The notes: generated from the sequence alone by a model not told the origin. 64,000 nt of DNA from Dermacentor variabilis (GCF_050947875.1 NC_134574.1:109100969-109164968), one strand, 5' to 3'. Shown: positions 1-16,590, counted from the first letter of the stretch. Translations and numbers: made by a program.

Positions 1-518
1 AACGCTTCACGTAAAATTGAGAAATTGCTCAAGATCTATTAAGTAACGTTTTTGTTAAAGCATCTCTTCGTTCGTTTGACCAAATTTGCCTTGTCCTCAT
101 ATTGAAGTAACCGTTTTTATTTTGTTTCTTTTCTTTTCCTTTTTGTTTAGCCAACGCCTTTTATTTAGGATAGTTCAGTGCCATACGTCAAAGCTTACAT
201 GGTTTCTGCGCCGGTGAAAAAAATTTTCGCGGGTAACAGTTTATGAAATGGCCTTTAGTTTCACGTTGAAGGGTCTGCTATTTCAAAAAGAAAAGAAATT
301 ACAGGTTGTCGAGTACCAACGGCTGGAGTGTTGACGTAGAAGGACCCTGCAGATGAAGGACAGTGTTCGCGCGCATCAGCATCTCAAGTGCCATTTTTGA
401 CTTTGAGCACATCGTGCATCGTCGTTGCCGCGGCAACGTAAAGTGCTGCACTCATAGATATAGATTGCCTGTAAAACCAAATAAGTGAGCTCTCTCGGGG
501 AACATATTTATTGCTTAC
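1..518. other. Unassigned, probably intronic
   Basis: AT-rich sequence with no recognisable coding, RNA or repeat family. It lies immediately downstream, on the minus strand, of the splice donor of the exon at 519-607, so it is most simply read as the start of the next intron of that gene, which continues off the left edge. Confidence 0.4.
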
Positions 519-607
519 CACGACTGTAGTGCTGACAGTAGTCGCAACGGCCTTGTCTTCGGAGCCACCTCGCGAGCTAACGTTGGCTTCTTCGGCGACG
601 TCCGAGT
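519..607 (-). CDS. Putative exon: Ser/Thr-rich ectodomain stalk of a type II membrane protein
   Basis: Minus-strand segment of 89 bp. It is preceded by a pyrimidine-rich acceptor (CATTCTTTCCCGTAG) and followed by the donor GTAAGC. It starts in phase 1 and ends in phase 0, leaving about 29 full codons rich in Ser, Thr, Val and acidic residues, with one N-glycosylation sequon (NVS). The transmembrane exon at 4953-5090 ends in phase 1, so the two join in frame with a split Asn codon. This places the segment just outside the membrane as a stalk. The following exons lie beyond the left edge. The splice signals and phase match are seen directly; membership in the same gene is inferred. A chance ORF between good splice sites is the alternative. 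Confidence 0.55.
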
Positions 608-743
608 CTACGGGAAAGAATGCAGTCAGGCAGAAAGCACGTGTAACAGTATTGTTGCGGACAATAAAACTTGCAGGAGGGCAAGTAAGGTTTCCAATTT
701 TCATATAATAGTACCACACAGATGACTAGAAAACAAAACAATC

Positions 744-957
744 CGTAATGGTGGCTTCAAGGCTATGGCACTGTGCTGGCGAGCTTGAGGTGGCGGGTTC
801 GGTCCCGTACGCGGTGGTAGCATTACGATGGAGGCGAAAGGATAGAAAAACGCTCGTCTACTTATATTTACGTACGCGTTAAAAAACCCCAGATGGTCGA
901 AATTATTCCGGAACCAGCCATCTACGTCGTCCATCATAATCAGTTCGGGCTTCATTG
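744..957 (+). repeat. Ruka-like tRNA-derived SINE, degenerate
   Basis: The order of blocks matches better-preserved SINEs at 3196 and 19442: a tRNA-like head with a B-box-like GGGTTCGGTCCC near 797-808, an ATGGAGGCGAAA block, a GTTAAAAAACCCC block, and a CATAATCAG block near the end. Many substitutions show it is old. Confidence 0.7.
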
Positions 958-3195
958 AAACATAAATTTCGCAATTTAATCAAATATATATTAAACAGCA
1001 CGCGCGGAATATGGTGCGTGCGATTTGTATTATGCGGTACTTTTTTGTTTATTTTTTCTTGCGATCATGTTCCTCTCGTGCTTTCTTACGTTCTCAACTT
1101 TTTTTTTTCTTCACGTGCACAGCTTTTAAAGATATTGAATCATCTCAGAGGAGCATCTACCGACACGACACTCGGCGCCGTGTAACGTTGCGCGTGTCAG
1201 CGAAAGACGGCGAGAATGGTCGCATGCGCGCAGAGAATCTTCCTGTCCGACCATCGTCTCCGAGGCTGTTCGATTCGACTCAACCACGGAGCAGGATAAA
1301 CAGAAGCACTTGTACTCACCACATAAAGCGTTCCAACTTGTGTGCCCAGCTAGCGAGCTGTTTTGCGGCGCAAATCATAGACGGCGCTGAAACTTGTTAC
1401 CTGAGGTGCCTACGCATTCAGCGACCCTAGCGCGGTGTGGCGTACAGCGAGGCATAGTGGGCTCTCTGCTTGTTGACTGATTCGTTTGTGGCGAACAAAA
1501 AAATATCCGCGCATTGCTGTCGTTGCCCGCGTGGAAGTGTGTGTTCACGCCCCTACAGGAACATCGGCACAACCTCGTTTTATTCTGGAACTGTGCTTTG
1601 CTCAATTTCACTCAAAGGGCTGTCGTGAATGTAGTGGCGTGGCACCCACACTCAAACAATTTCATAATGTTCTCTACTGAGACCAGCTTAGGGGCCAGCA
1701 AACACCACCTCAAGCCAATGTGCCGCTGTTCTGCTGCTCAAACAAGGCGCTGTTATCTCCTTTATCGCCGGTAGTGGAACAATAATGGGTAACTTTGGTG
1801 ACGCAATGCATTGCGACTCCTAGAAATCGGCTGATCGCATCTGCACTGTTTGCAATTGGAATCGAAGCACACGCCGCAATGACATAACGCTTCAAGCGCC
1901 GACAACAGTGAGAGCGCGATCCGGCCCCTTGATATTTTGACAGCTAAAAAAATGTTCCCGACACTTTAGTTCCTCGACTTGACCGGCGTACGGCGCAAGT
2001 ATTTGGCGCCAACTGCTAGGGAAGGAAACGGCGGAGGAAAGTACGCTGGAAAGGCACGAAATAGAGAAGAGGTGGGCGTAGGTAAAGAATGCGGCACACA
2101 ATACTGGACGGCTGTCGTCGCTAAGACATTAGTTGGCCGTGCAAACTGCATTGCAAGATGGGCGAGTCGGCGCTTTTGTACGTTTTACTCCGTGGGGTCG
2201 GCGTGCCCCTGCTACTTCTCCCTTTCTAACGAAAGCATATACGCGTACGCATTGCTTTTGAGCCAACCCCGTAACATTCCCTCTTTCTGCGTATGACCAT
2301 GGCCCCTCGCGTGGTTTTTTGTTCACGTAATCATTATACCAAAGCGGCTGCAAAAGATAAGTGAGGTGATAAGCATCAGGCGCTATGTCGCACGGAATGG
2401 AATAACAAATAGCAGCCGATGTTAGGAAAGGCGAATACTCGGGGCGCATGCGCCGTACGCTTCCGCTACTAATCGCCGGTGCACCACGTGACACGGCGCG
2501 AGCCGTCTTGTTGGTCGACACGCTACCGCGAGGCTGCTAAGTACTCGCGGCCCATTCGGGTCGTAAAAACCATCTCTAAAGCTGTATTAGAAGAGTAACC
2601 GCACATGGTATTGGTAACGTGCCTTCACTTTCATCAGCGAAGCATGCCTATTCTATAGCAGTAGCGATTAGTTTCCCTTTTACGGGACCGGTGTAGCGCT
2701 GCCAGCGTGTCACCTCGAAAGAGTGGCGCGAATGAGTGATTAGAAAGCTGTACAAATACACCGCTATAGATGCCTGTTCACCCTTTGTGGCTCCGTCGTC
2801 TCACCAAACAATATTCGTCGACGATCTTGCGTGTCCTTCTTTAATGCTTCGCGTCCGGTATTTCCATGTCACGAACGACATGGGCGTCATGAGCCGCGCG
2901 TCGCCTTATTCACAATAAAAGTAGCGAGCACCGAGCGTTCAAGAAAAAAAAATACACAGATCATACTTATCGTTGGGCAGCAAGGTGCTGCCCGAAGGGC
3001 GCAAACTTTTGTTAACGTACACGCTTTCCTTCCAAGAATAAACTCGATTTGGTAGTTTGCGCATTTCTTTTTCGAGTCTGGTTTCGGGTTCCATGTTGTT
3101 TTCCAGTAATCAGTGCGGCGCAATACACTCCAAACAAGTGGAACCTGGAAGGCACAAGATTCTGAACTTGTTGACTGCAAGTCAACGAGTTCTCG
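958..3195. other. Unassigned, probably intronic
   Basis: Open frames here are short, overlap on both strands and show no domain, codon periodicity or convincing exon. A minus-strand frame of 130 codons at 2129-2521 has no motif I recognise. I see nothing that can be named. Confidence 0.4.
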
Positions 3196-3418
3196 GGGTG
3201 GTGTTGGGTAGCTGAGCACGAGGTCGCGGGTTCGAATCCCGGCCAACGGCGGCCGCATTTCGATGGGGGCGAAATGCGAAAACACCCGTGTGCTTAGATT
3301 TAGGTGTACGTTAAAGAACCCCAGGGGGTAGAAATTTCCGGAGTCCTCCACTACGGCGTGCCTCATTATCAGAAAGTGGTTTTGGCACGTAAAATCCCAA
3401 TTGTTATTATTATTATTG
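3196..3418 (+). repeat. Ruka-like SINE, lacking its first bases
   Basis: The sequence contains the B box GGTTCGAATCCC (3229-3240), the CATTTCGATGGGGGCGAAAT block, the ACACCCGTGTGCTTAGATTT block, the AAGAACCCCAGG block, a CTCCACTACGGCGTGCCTCA block, and a short (ATT)n tail. The extreme 5' head differs from the copy at 19442. Confidence 0.9.
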
Positions 3419-4952
3419 AGTTCTCCTGGCACGTACATTCGGAAAGGTTTTAGAAGTTATAAAACTAGTTTTCAGATTACCGTGCACTCAAACTTCCGTA
3501 AAAATGTGCTGCCTCATTTGCTTTCTTTTTTATGAAAACACTTTTCTTTTATGAATTGAAGCAAAAGAACTTGAACGCCAAATTTATTTTGTCTCAAATT
3601 TTGAGAATGCATATCCCGAAACTGACGACGTGCTCTAAATTTGTTGCCATTGAATATGGCTTACGAAGTCATCGCCTACAATTTTTAAACTGCGAAATGT
3701 GCCATGTAAGTACTAGCCTAAATATTATTTAGCTAAACTCTGCTAATTATTAAAAATGAGCATTTCGAATTTACGTGCAAAAAATTTCGGTTTATTGCAG
3801 GAGGAACCTCTTAAGGAGTGGAAGTCTCCTTCGTGTGGCTGGCAACTTCTTTAAAATTGTGTTAACCTTAATATAGAACACCATATTTCGTTCTACCAAT
3901 TCGCAGACTCTACGTTCAAACCACATAGTCTACGAAACAGCAGACCAATCGAGCGGGTGGCCTCACCTTCTATGCAGCTGTAGTTAAAGAAACGTTCGCA
4001 TTGTTACGCCAGCAGCTTTGAAAATTCGAGTCGCCAGACTACATTGTTTTAACGAATAAATTCAAAACAACAGCAACAACGTAAAAAGCGATTACTTTCG
4101 GCATATCGAAAGCATGAATTTCACTCATCTTGCCTAGTGTTTTCATTTTCTGTACGAGGAACGCGGCACGATGGAGAATTGTTTTGGTAAAATATGACGT
4201 CAGAGCGCATTTATAGAAGAATTGCAATGAAATTGTAGTTTACATAAATCGGTTATAAGCGAGTAGTGTATACTATTGAATCAATTTTGGTAAAGCCACA
4301 GAGCCCGTGTATGTTTAATTTTCCTAATATGCCCATCTCATTATAGTACTGAATATGATGCACTGAATATGACGCTGACCCCGGCACGTCGCCTCAGTTT
4401 TTTTTTTAATTATTATTGTGCGGCATCCAGTATGTTGCCACTGGCATCCGGGGGCGGCGACAAACTAAAGTTAATGCCGAGTAGCCACGCATTCTGGGCC
4501 ATTGCGTCACTTCACGCGAGTGATAATAATGAGCGGCGTTGCAATTTCTTTCTTGTTTTGGTATAAAAAATACGCCTCTTTTGCGAGCCTTACAGGACCC
4601 ATTCACTCGGGTTTCAAACGTACAATTATGCACGGAAACTGGCCTTTGCAAACAGTTCACAGTATTGTGGCAGTTGGGCTCAAAGAATTACATAATAAAG
4701 GACTATCAAGAGATATTCACCTTATTGTGTTTTCGAAGATGCGTGAATGTTGAGAGGTAGTGAGTGATCGAGCGTGAGGAAATTAAATAAACATCGTGGA
4801 AGGCTAATGGAGCTATTCAGTAAACGTGTACGTTTCTAGCACTGGCTATTGGCGTAATGCTCTATACGCGTGTCTGTATTAGAATGATGTATTTCCAACA
4901 GTCTGTTTTTATTGGCGCTTTCACAAAATCAGTTAGAAGCATGGATACTTAC
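3419..4952. other. Unassigned intronic sequence
   Basis: AT-rich and without repeats I recognise. It lies just downstream of the donor of the transmembrane exon on the minus strand, so it is probably part of the large intron between 4953 and 607. Confidence 0.4.
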
Positions 4953-5090
4953 TGCCAACCGGGTAGGCCAACAGGAACAGCACGGCAGCTGAGGCGAGTG
5001 CAAATATAATGATCAGGCCGCACACGGCAAGCAAGTATCTGATGCCCGTGCCTTCTTCCCTGGGAGTGGAAAGGGAGATGTCGTTGCACA
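4953..5090 (-). CDS. Putative exon: transmembrane segment of a type II membrane protein
   Basis: Minus-strand exon of 138 bp with an acceptor (TTGTTTTGCATACCTCAG) and a near-consensus donor (GTAAGTATC). It is phase 1 at both ends and holds 45 whole codons. The residues begin CNDISLSTPREEGTGIRY, then run about 25 hydrophobic residues (LLAVCGLIIIFALASAAVLF followed by LLAY). There is no signal-peptide cleavage context. The preceding Arg-Tyr and acidic residues suggest a signal-anchor, with the N-terminus in the cytoplasm. Both phase-1 ends fit the neighbouring candidate exons at 11244-11405 (upstream) and 519-607 (downstream). The exon and helix are directly visible; the topology and gene membership are inferred. 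Confidence 0.72.
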
Positions 5091-9600
<4,510 letters not shown>

Positions 9601-9602
9601 GT

Positions 9603-9960
9603 TTCAATCAATCAGTCAATCAAATGTATTATTCTTAGACGTTACTATAATTACAAAGGGAAGGTAGTACAGAGGGAGGTCCCAAAATACTTATATAAAA
9701 ATTATAACTGTATTTCGCGTCATCCTTTCTAAATCTTTGCTTTTTTTCAACCACTTGGCTAATGTTGGCAGGGGCACTCTGTGTAGGTTATCTCTGAGCA
9801 GGACAGCTCTCATTCAGCAGATATTATTGTTTCAATTGCCAAATCTCCAATCACCCTTCGCAAAAAGAGAAAAAAGAAATAAACGAGGTTGGTTAGAGCA
9901 TTGGTCCAAACAAGGGCAAGAAAGTTCTTATGGGGCTTTCTATTGTACTTAAATAAATAT
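9603..9960 (-). repeat. Possible LINE 3' end with TGAT-type tail
   Basis: Read on the minus strand, the block ends AATAATACATTTGATTGACT followed by imperfect GATT repeats, a layout like the simple-repeat tail of some LINEs. No reverse transcriptase residues can be read upstream, so the family is unknown. Confidence 0.3.
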
Positions 9961-11243
9961 AGCCTCCTTAGACGAGGGGGTCTGAGAACGTCGAAGTCGG
10001 TCTAGTACGTATTTCGATTTTAACTACCCGGATTACTGTCTTATAAAGAAAGCAGAATGGGTGCGTGACAAAGAACAGGTCAAAAATTATCTATTCCACA
10101 CTACCCTTCCTGTACTGTCACAAATTCTTGTTACCTTTCAAGTATTATAATAAATATTACCTTTTTATTGTTGGACTAAACTATATGTTTACATAGTAAG
10201 TCTGCTCTAAGAAACCGCACTAACCGCTGGGGTCTGCCCTAGTTGCACGTTCGGCGGACGTTTTTATATGACAAAGAAGGAGACAATCAAAACTAACGAA
10301 CGAATAAGGTGTTACTTTTTTTTTCGTAGGACAATGCTGCTACCGCAGAAATGAGTACAGGGCCGAAGAAATCGGCGAATTCTGCTGTTTTTTCTTTCTT
10401 TTTCTTTATTTCTGCCCTTCTTTATTTCTTCCCGTGATCGCGTGAGTGTAGCACTCCGCCAACGTAGAGCGACTACTCCGAAATGCTTTGCACAATCATT
10501 TATAACAAATTCTTACGTGTGGGATACCCCGCAAGTTGTGAAGCACCTGATGTAAAAAGAAAAAAAAAAGAAGAACATGATCAGTAAAAAACGCACTGCG
10601 GAAAGATGGATCTTTGCGCCTAATAGAGGAGGCCTTTTTTTTTCTATCCGCAACTAAATACTAATATTACAGCCATTAAAGTGACGTTACTTTTACCAAT
10701 CGACAATCAATATAGTGAACGTTTAGAGAGGGAGTAACATGCGCACATGTGCGTAAATAACGAAGCTACTCAGGCCCGTAATGCAATTGAGCACTTTGAA
10801 GTCAGTTGTCGACATTATTGAACCGCGCGAAGAAATGTTCACTAAACAAAATCTTTCTCTTCCGAAGGATCGCCGATGGCGAAAAGGAAGCGGAAAAAAA
10901 GTCTGTAACATCGGAGTTACGTTCAGATGAACCCAGTAAAGTTGGGTCAAGTCAGCTTCATATAAAAGCTAGCTGGTTGCACAGAGCAAGCGTGAAGGAA
11001 GGTTCTCTGAATGGGCCGCCAAGGGGTTGGTTGACTCGCGGAATTTTGTGAATACAGGCTGCGCACCCGTACTCACAGGAAAAGTTCTTACGTTCATATT
11101 GTTCGTAAGACAAAATTCCACCGAATCCTGATGGCTAAACATATTACTGGTAAACGCAGTAGGCCAACGCCAAAAAGCGCTCCCCAATGAAGGGCTTTCT
11201 GAATACGGCGCCTGATCCTTCGAACGCCTAACTTCTCGCTTAC
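9961..11243. other. Unassigned intronic sequence
   Basis: AT-rich with several short homopolymers. It lies downstream of the AYPE-repeat exon on the minus strand. No feature can be supported. Confidence 0.4.
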
Positions 11244-11405
11244 CGTACTGGCTGCCGAACTCTGAAAACTCCGGGAATGCAGAGTACTCCGGGTGCGCCG
11301 CCCCTTCCGGGTACGCCGCCGCTTCCGGGTACGCCGCCACTTCCGGGTACGCCGACACTTCCGGGTACGCCGACACTTCCGGGTACGCTTGTTCTGGGTA
11401 ATAGG
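11244..11405 (-). CDS. Putative exon: Tyr/Pro/Glu hexapeptide-repeat cytoplasmic tail
   Basis: Minus-strand exon of 162 bp between the acceptor CTCTTCTTGGTACTCACAG and the donor GTAAGCGAG, phase 1 at both ends. After YYPEQ it carries seven six-residue repeats, AYPEVS twice, then AYPEVA, AYPEAA, AYPEGA, AHPEYS and AFPEFS, and ends EFGSQY. At DNA level this is an 18-bp minisatellite whose third positions and last two residues vary. The phase-1 3' end joins in frame to the transmembrane exon at 4953-5090 with a split Val codon. The 5' end accepts the exon at 30054-30131 with a split Thr codon. The position suggests a proline/tyrosine-rich cytoplasmic tail; any adaptor or signalling role is unproven. 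The repeats and splice sites are seen; the rest is inferred. Confidence 0.65.
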
Positions 11406-12392
11406 CTGTGAGTACCAAGAAGAGCGTTAATACAAATGGTACCAGCTGCTTCAGTGAACAGCTTCATGGGTCCTCAAAAAAGAAACAGTTTAGTGAAGGC
11501 AAAGACGCCGTTAGCGCGAGTCGGTGCACAGCAAAGATGGAGCAGTGGTCCCTTTCAAGAGCTCTAGAGCACTTTCGCTGTGCGGCTTACATTCGGCAGG
11601 TCAAAATCGAGCACTCGAGGTGCACATTTTGTCTGGTTCATCCAGAGCGCCGTGCTCCAACTGGAAGACGCTCGGTGGGCGCTCTCACCTTCGAGCTGGG
11701 AGCGCTAGCGAGGTCCGATACAATCTCGATCACGTGGGTACTCACATTGCTCTGGGAGCAGCTGAACGCTCGGCTTGCGCAATCTCTCCCTCTCTCTCAG
11801 GCTTCACTATCGAGAAGGCTCCATGCCGCTGGAAACCGATAGGGAGCACGGTAGAAAGTCGATGGCACCCTATATTTTGTATTTGATAGATCTGAAGCGA
11901 CCGGAAACTGCTTTCCGCTAGGCCGTGTTCAGTGGTCCAATGCGGTCATCATTAAAATACATAGCTGCCTTTCTGTAGCTTCCCGACAAATTTACGACGC
12001 AGCCAAATGTGGTAAATACCCGATAACCTGTGGGGAGGGTTGTCGAAATGACTTTAACACAATTGACAGAGTAGCAAATGTCGCTTGATAATTTTCGGTA
12101 TCCTTTCTTTTAGTAGGCTTCAAAATAATGCTGCTGACGTAAGCACTGTCGCTGCGTCATATGTGTGTGTGTGTCGGCACTGTTACGCCCTAGAGCGATC
12201 TAGAATACGCTGTAACACCATCGCTGAAATTATTTTAAAAGGGTGCCCGCTTTATACGCGCGGCAATCTAAAGATTGCATACGTTTGGCTGTTAGTGATT
12301 GAGACAGGTACTCCACTAATGGTGCGCTGACTGTTGTAATAAGATAAAATACTGGACTCCATCGTGAGATGTTCGAATTAAGAAAGCATAAT
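11406..12392. other. Unassigned intronic sequence
   Basis: This holds overlapping open frames on the plus strand (11408-11886) that include the antisense of the AYPE exon or simple sequence. There is no domain evidence. Confidence 0.35.
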
Positions 12393-12630
12393 GTTAAAAA
12401 TTTTCGGGTTTTACGTGCCAAATCCACTTTCTGATTATGAAGCACGCCGTAGTGGAGGACTCCGGAAATTTTGACCACCTAGGGTTCTTTAACGTGCACC
12501 TAAATCTAAGTACACGGGTGTTTTCGCATTTCGCCTCCATCGAAATGCGGCCGCCGTGGCCGGGATTCGATACCGCGACCTCGTGCTCAGCAGCCCAACA
12601 CCATAGCCACTGTGCAACCACGGCGGGTAA
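12393..12630 (-). repeat. Ruka-like SINE, nearly full length
   Basis: The minus strand reads CCCGCCGTGGTTGCACAGTG at the head, then GGTATCGAATCCCGGC (B box), the GGAGGCGAAATGCGAAAACA body, the GTTAAAGAACCC block and the TTTTGG/GGCACGTAAAACCC end. The tail is short and lacks the long ATT repeat. Confidence 0.92.
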
Positions 12631-12962
12631 AGCATAATGTTCTGAAGAGCAGTTAGGAAACAGGGAAATTACGCTGCGCAAAAGAAATAGCGTTCTGTAT
12701 TGACACTTTTTTCATGCTTCTGTGAGTTTTTAAAACGCGCCTAATCACTTATAATAATTTCTCAAGAAAAAATACATCCTCTGCAGCGACGTCACAGCCG
12801 AATTCTATAACTTGCGTCCGGCTCAACTACAGAATGAGTCAGACACAGTTAAAGCTGGACGCGTAACCATTATGAACAATAATCTTGAGATCAATAGACA
12901 GCTAAGACCTAGTTCCCTACACTATACATAAGCTATGCATAAGAATGCTTAAGTACATCCTC

Positions 12963-13290
12963 GACGAGGTTGATTGAAGAACACGACATACCCAGCGGCA
13001 ATGACCCATAACCAAGGACGGCGTCAAAGAGTTCATTGAAGAGCAACTAACTACCCAGCGACACATATCCAGTGACCGAAGTTGGCGTCATTGGGGGTCG
13101 TTGAAGAGCGGGGCATACCCAGTGGCCAAAGCTGGTCGACCAGGTGTTTTGCAGACCGGTTCCATTTTTCTCAGCACAGCAGCTGGACACTCTACCCATT
13201 AATTCACAGTGACCCAACCTGGCGTGAAAGTGGTCAGGTACGTACGTATGCAGGAGAATGAGCGGATTTCCCAAAGAATGCTAATCGCAA
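12963..13290. repeat. Modular repeat: ~65-bp units plus tRNA-like module
   Basis: Three degenerate units share TTCATTGAAGAGC, a CATACCCAGTG-type block and a GTTGGCGTC block (near 12967, 13031 and 13096). They are followed by a degenerate tRNA-like segment (CTCAGCACAGCAGC...TACCCATTAATTCAC) and an end block AAGAATGCTAATCGCAATAA. The same modules in the same order occur in 20140-21203, so this is a partial, older copy of that composite element. Confidence 0.7.
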
Positions 13291-14155
13291 TAAATCTGGA
13301 CCCTCTGTCACCAACGGATGGTGGCAGGATATAACACGGGTTGCACTCGGCAAAGAAAATCGGCGAAATTATTAAAAGACTCGCTGCTTCAGCTCAACGC
13401 CGAAGAAAAACAAGCTAAATATGGGCGCACTGGAACGAAGGAATAAACAGACAACGTGAAGACACGCAGGTCATGCACGCACGTCCTCACACTATTAGCG
13501 GGCAGACGTGGCCACGAGCAATGCCCACCCGAATGGTAGTTCCACAGGTATCCGGCAGACAGCGACACCTCTTTCCTTATATCGGACTGACCTTATGCTT
13601 GGTAATTGAGTATGGACGTTGATAGCCTCTAGGTAACGAGCACGTCTCGTAATTATGCACGTAATTAATGCAGTTATCTAAATTCATTTCTTGTTCCTAG
13701 ATAGTAAATCGATTCGAGCATTTCGAAGTTCTCTTACCGCACTTTTAATATTGTGCAATTTTAAATATTTCTAGCACATACACAATAAAACCTCGTGCCA
13801 GGGCCTCCCCATCCAATGTCATTCTGTAGAGCTCGTCCTTGACTTGACCGTAGCCTGTTTAACGCGAAACTATTCAAATCTGTTTTTAGCCCAAACCGGC
13901 CATTAGCCCTCCGTGATGGTGAAAATTTTGCGGGCTCTCCCCATATGGAAACGGCACTCGCGCATATGGGCTGGACTCGAATCATTCTGACCTATCACGG
14001 AGGCCTAATGGCTGATGTGGGATAAAAGCAGATTGGAATAGTTTTATGCTATATCGGCCCACATTTTTGTTTAGTGTGGCGGAATATAAATTGGACTGCG
14101 CTCAATATTGCTGATTGCGCAAGCAGATTGATAACTTCTGAATACGGTTCGCGAT
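13291..14155. other. Mostly unassigned; TIR relic near 14022-14068
   Basis: The segment GGGATAAAAGCAGATTGGAA followed by TAGTTTTATGCTATATCGGC matches, in reverse complement, the terminal repeats of the DNA element at 50122-51103. Only one end is recognisable, so this is a broken copy. The rest shows nothing. Confidence 0.45.
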
Positions 14156-15500
14156 TCATCATCAACATCATTAGCCTGGTTACGCCCACGGCAGGGCAAA
14201 GGCCTCTCCCATACTTCTCCAACTAACCTGGTCATGTACTAATTGTGGCCATGTCGTCCTTGCAAACTGTATCTCATCCGCCCACCTAACTTTCTGCCGC
14301 CCTCTGCTACGCTTCCCTTCCCTTAGAATCCATTCCGTAAATCTTAATGGCCATCGGTTATCTTCCCTCCTCATTACGTGTCCTGCCCATGCCCATTTCT
14401 TTTTCTTGATTTCAACGAAGATATTAACTCGCGTTTGTTCCCTCCCCCAATCTGCTCTTTTCTTTTCCCTTAACGTTATACCTATCATTTTTCTTTCCAT
14501 ATCTCGTTGCGTCGACCTCAATTTAAGTAGAAACCTTTTCGTAAGCCTCATAGTTTCTGCCCCGTAAGTGAGTACTGGTAAGACACAGCTGTTATAAACT
14601 TTTCTCTTGAGGGACAATGGCAAGCTGCTGTTCATGATCTGAGAATGCCTGCCAAACGCACCCCAACCCATTCTTATTCTTCTGATTATTTCAATCTCAT
14701 GATCCGGATCCGCCGTCACTACCTGCCCTAAATAGATGTATACCCTTACCACTTCCAGTGCCTCGCTACTAATTGTAAAGTGCTGTTCTCTTCTGAGACT
14801 GTTCAGCACTACTTTAGTTTTCTGCAGATTAATTTTTAGACCCACTCTTCTCCTTTGCTTCTCCAGGTCAGTGAGCATGCATTGCAATTGGTCCCCTGAG
14901 TTACTAAGCAAGGCAATATCATAAGCGAATCGCAAGTTACTAAGGTATTCCCCATTAACTTTTATCCCCAATTCTTCCCAATCCAGGTCTCTGAATACCT
15001 CCTGTAAACACGCAGTGAATAGCATTGGAGAGATCGTGTCTCCCTGCCATACGCCTTTCTTTATTTAGATTTTGTTGCTTTCTTTATGGAGGACTACGGT
15101 GGCTGCGGAGCTGCTATAGATATCTTTCAGTATATTTACATACGGCTCGTCTACGCCGTGATTCCGAAATGCCTCCATGACTGCTGAGGTTTCGACTGAA
15201 TCAAACGCTTTCTCGTAATCAATGAAAGCTCTATATATAAAGGTTGGTTATATTCTGCACATTTTTCTTCACCAGATTGATAGTGTGAATATGGTCTATT
15301 GTTGAGTAGCTTTTACGGAATCCTGCCTGGTCCTTTGGTTGACGTAAGTCTAAGGTGTTCCTGATTCTATTTGCAAAACGTTAGTAAATACTTTGTAGGC
15401 AACGGACAGTAAGCTGATCAGTTTATAATTTTTCAAGTCTTTGGCGTCCCCTTTCTTATGGATTTGGATTATGTTAGCGATTATATATGTAATAAACGTA
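14156..15500 (-). pseudogene. RTE-like LINE fragment: reverse transcriptase C-terminal half
   Basis: The continuous part (14180-15025, 281 codons) covers the end of the reverse transcriptase palm, thumb and C-terminal region. It includes FAYDIALLS where the catalytic box is normally F-A-D-D, LKINLQKTKV, TYGAETMRLT and WAGHVMRREDNRW, which are signatures of RTE-type elements. Upstream, in shifted frames to about 15500, one can read GVWQGDTISPMLF, ENYEKAF-like and FRKSYSTIDHI blocks and KLISLLS, so earlier RT motifs remain but are broken by frameshifts and stops. The 3' end at about 14156 has the short ATG/TGA-type tail usual for RTE. The endonuclease is absent. The first catalytic Asp is replaced by Tyr, so it is inactive. 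Confidence 0.88.
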
Positions 15501-15716
15501 GTTTTCCGAATTTACTTCTGTTTAGATAGCCAAGGCAAGTGAGCACATCGAGACCCCTTCTTCCAGCCTTTATGTTGTCAAAAGAAGAGATTTTACTAAT
15601 TTTGAGCAAATACTCAATCAACCTAAGTGCCAGTGTCTAACAATTTATACTCCTTATGTAAAGATTTTAATTTGCTTAGGCATAGAAAACAATAGGCGAG
15701 GGAATCGTGTAGCTCC

Positions 15717-15719
<3 letters not shown>
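15501..15719. other. Unassigned
   Basis: AT-rich stretch between the RTE fragment and a microsatellite, with no recognisable content. Confidence 0.4.
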
Positions 15720-15771
<52 letters not shown>

Positions 15772-15772
15772 C
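15720..15772. repeat. Compound (AT)n(GT)n microsatellite
   Basis: About 14 AT units pass directly into about 12 GT units. Confidence 0.97.
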
Positions 15773-16333
15773 TGGGTGATGTAACATCGGGAACAATTTC
15801 TTCTTCTTAAAGTCCTAAGTCGCCAATTAAAGGCGTTAGTACACGACACGAGACCAGTTGATGCCGCTGTAACACAAGACGGCGAACGCGAGAACTAATA
15901 ACGGTTATTGTCCATCCTCCAATCGTGTACGCATTTCTACCCGACATTGGGAAGAAAAAATGCTGCACAAGAGCGAGAAACGCGTGAACGCGTTTGCATG
16001 CTTACCCATGTTCTCGGGTTTCTTGAGGAATCAGAGGAGCAAAGGTCTCTGTCGAACTCGATGGGGGCCAAGCGTCGTGGACACAGAAACGAATCCGGTA
16101 GGGGCCTTTTTATTTTGTAATTTGCACGCGTCTCGTGAAGCACGAGAGGAGCTTGGGCCCCAAACCATAGCCCTTACCCACTACCGAGTATCGAAAATGA
16201 AGTCGGCCGTTAAAGGGAAGAGTGCAGATAAAATCACTAAAACGAAGAATGTAAGGGAAGGTGTGCTGAACATTTTGCAAAAAATTTGGAACTATACTGA
16301 GGAGCAAATGATGCTCGGTTCCTTCCTTTATTA

Positions 16334-16590
16334 TTGAGTACGTCATTGCAGCAAGTAATGCTTAGAGAAGCTAACCGGTGGTCTGTTGCAGCTACAGAAT
16401 TGGTTCCAATGGAAGGAAAGCGCAATCGAGCGCGTCAGAGGATTAGGTGGTGTGAAGAAATGAGGAAATTTGCAGACAGAAGGTGTGGTCAGCTGGTGCA
16501 GGGCACAGGTAATTGCAGATTTCTGCGAGATGTTTTTTTTCAGTATAAACGATAATGATGGTGATGATCACTATGACAACAATGACGGTG
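16334..16590 (+). pseudogene. RTE-like LINE 3' terminal fragment
   Basis: A plus-strand frame of 73 codons reads LREANRWSVAATE, EGKRNRARQRIRWCEEMRKF and QLVQGTG, which align block by block with the C-terminal end of the RTE copy at 14180-15025 (REDNRWPL, EGKRSRGRQKVRWADEIQFA, WPQLVHD). It is followed by a GATGATGGTGATGATCACTA-type tail at 16552-16580, the typical RTE end. It is 5'-truncated to only the last ~75 codons. Confidence 0.8.

Noticed and set aside
2887..3438. 183-codon minus-strand open frame
   Set aside because: Its N-terminal half is the antisense of the SINE at 3196-3418; similar frames arise from every copy of that SINE.
12963..13290. CRISPR-like array
   Set aside because: The ~65-bp units are degenerate throughout with no identical repeats separated by unique spacers, and the genome is eukaryotic.
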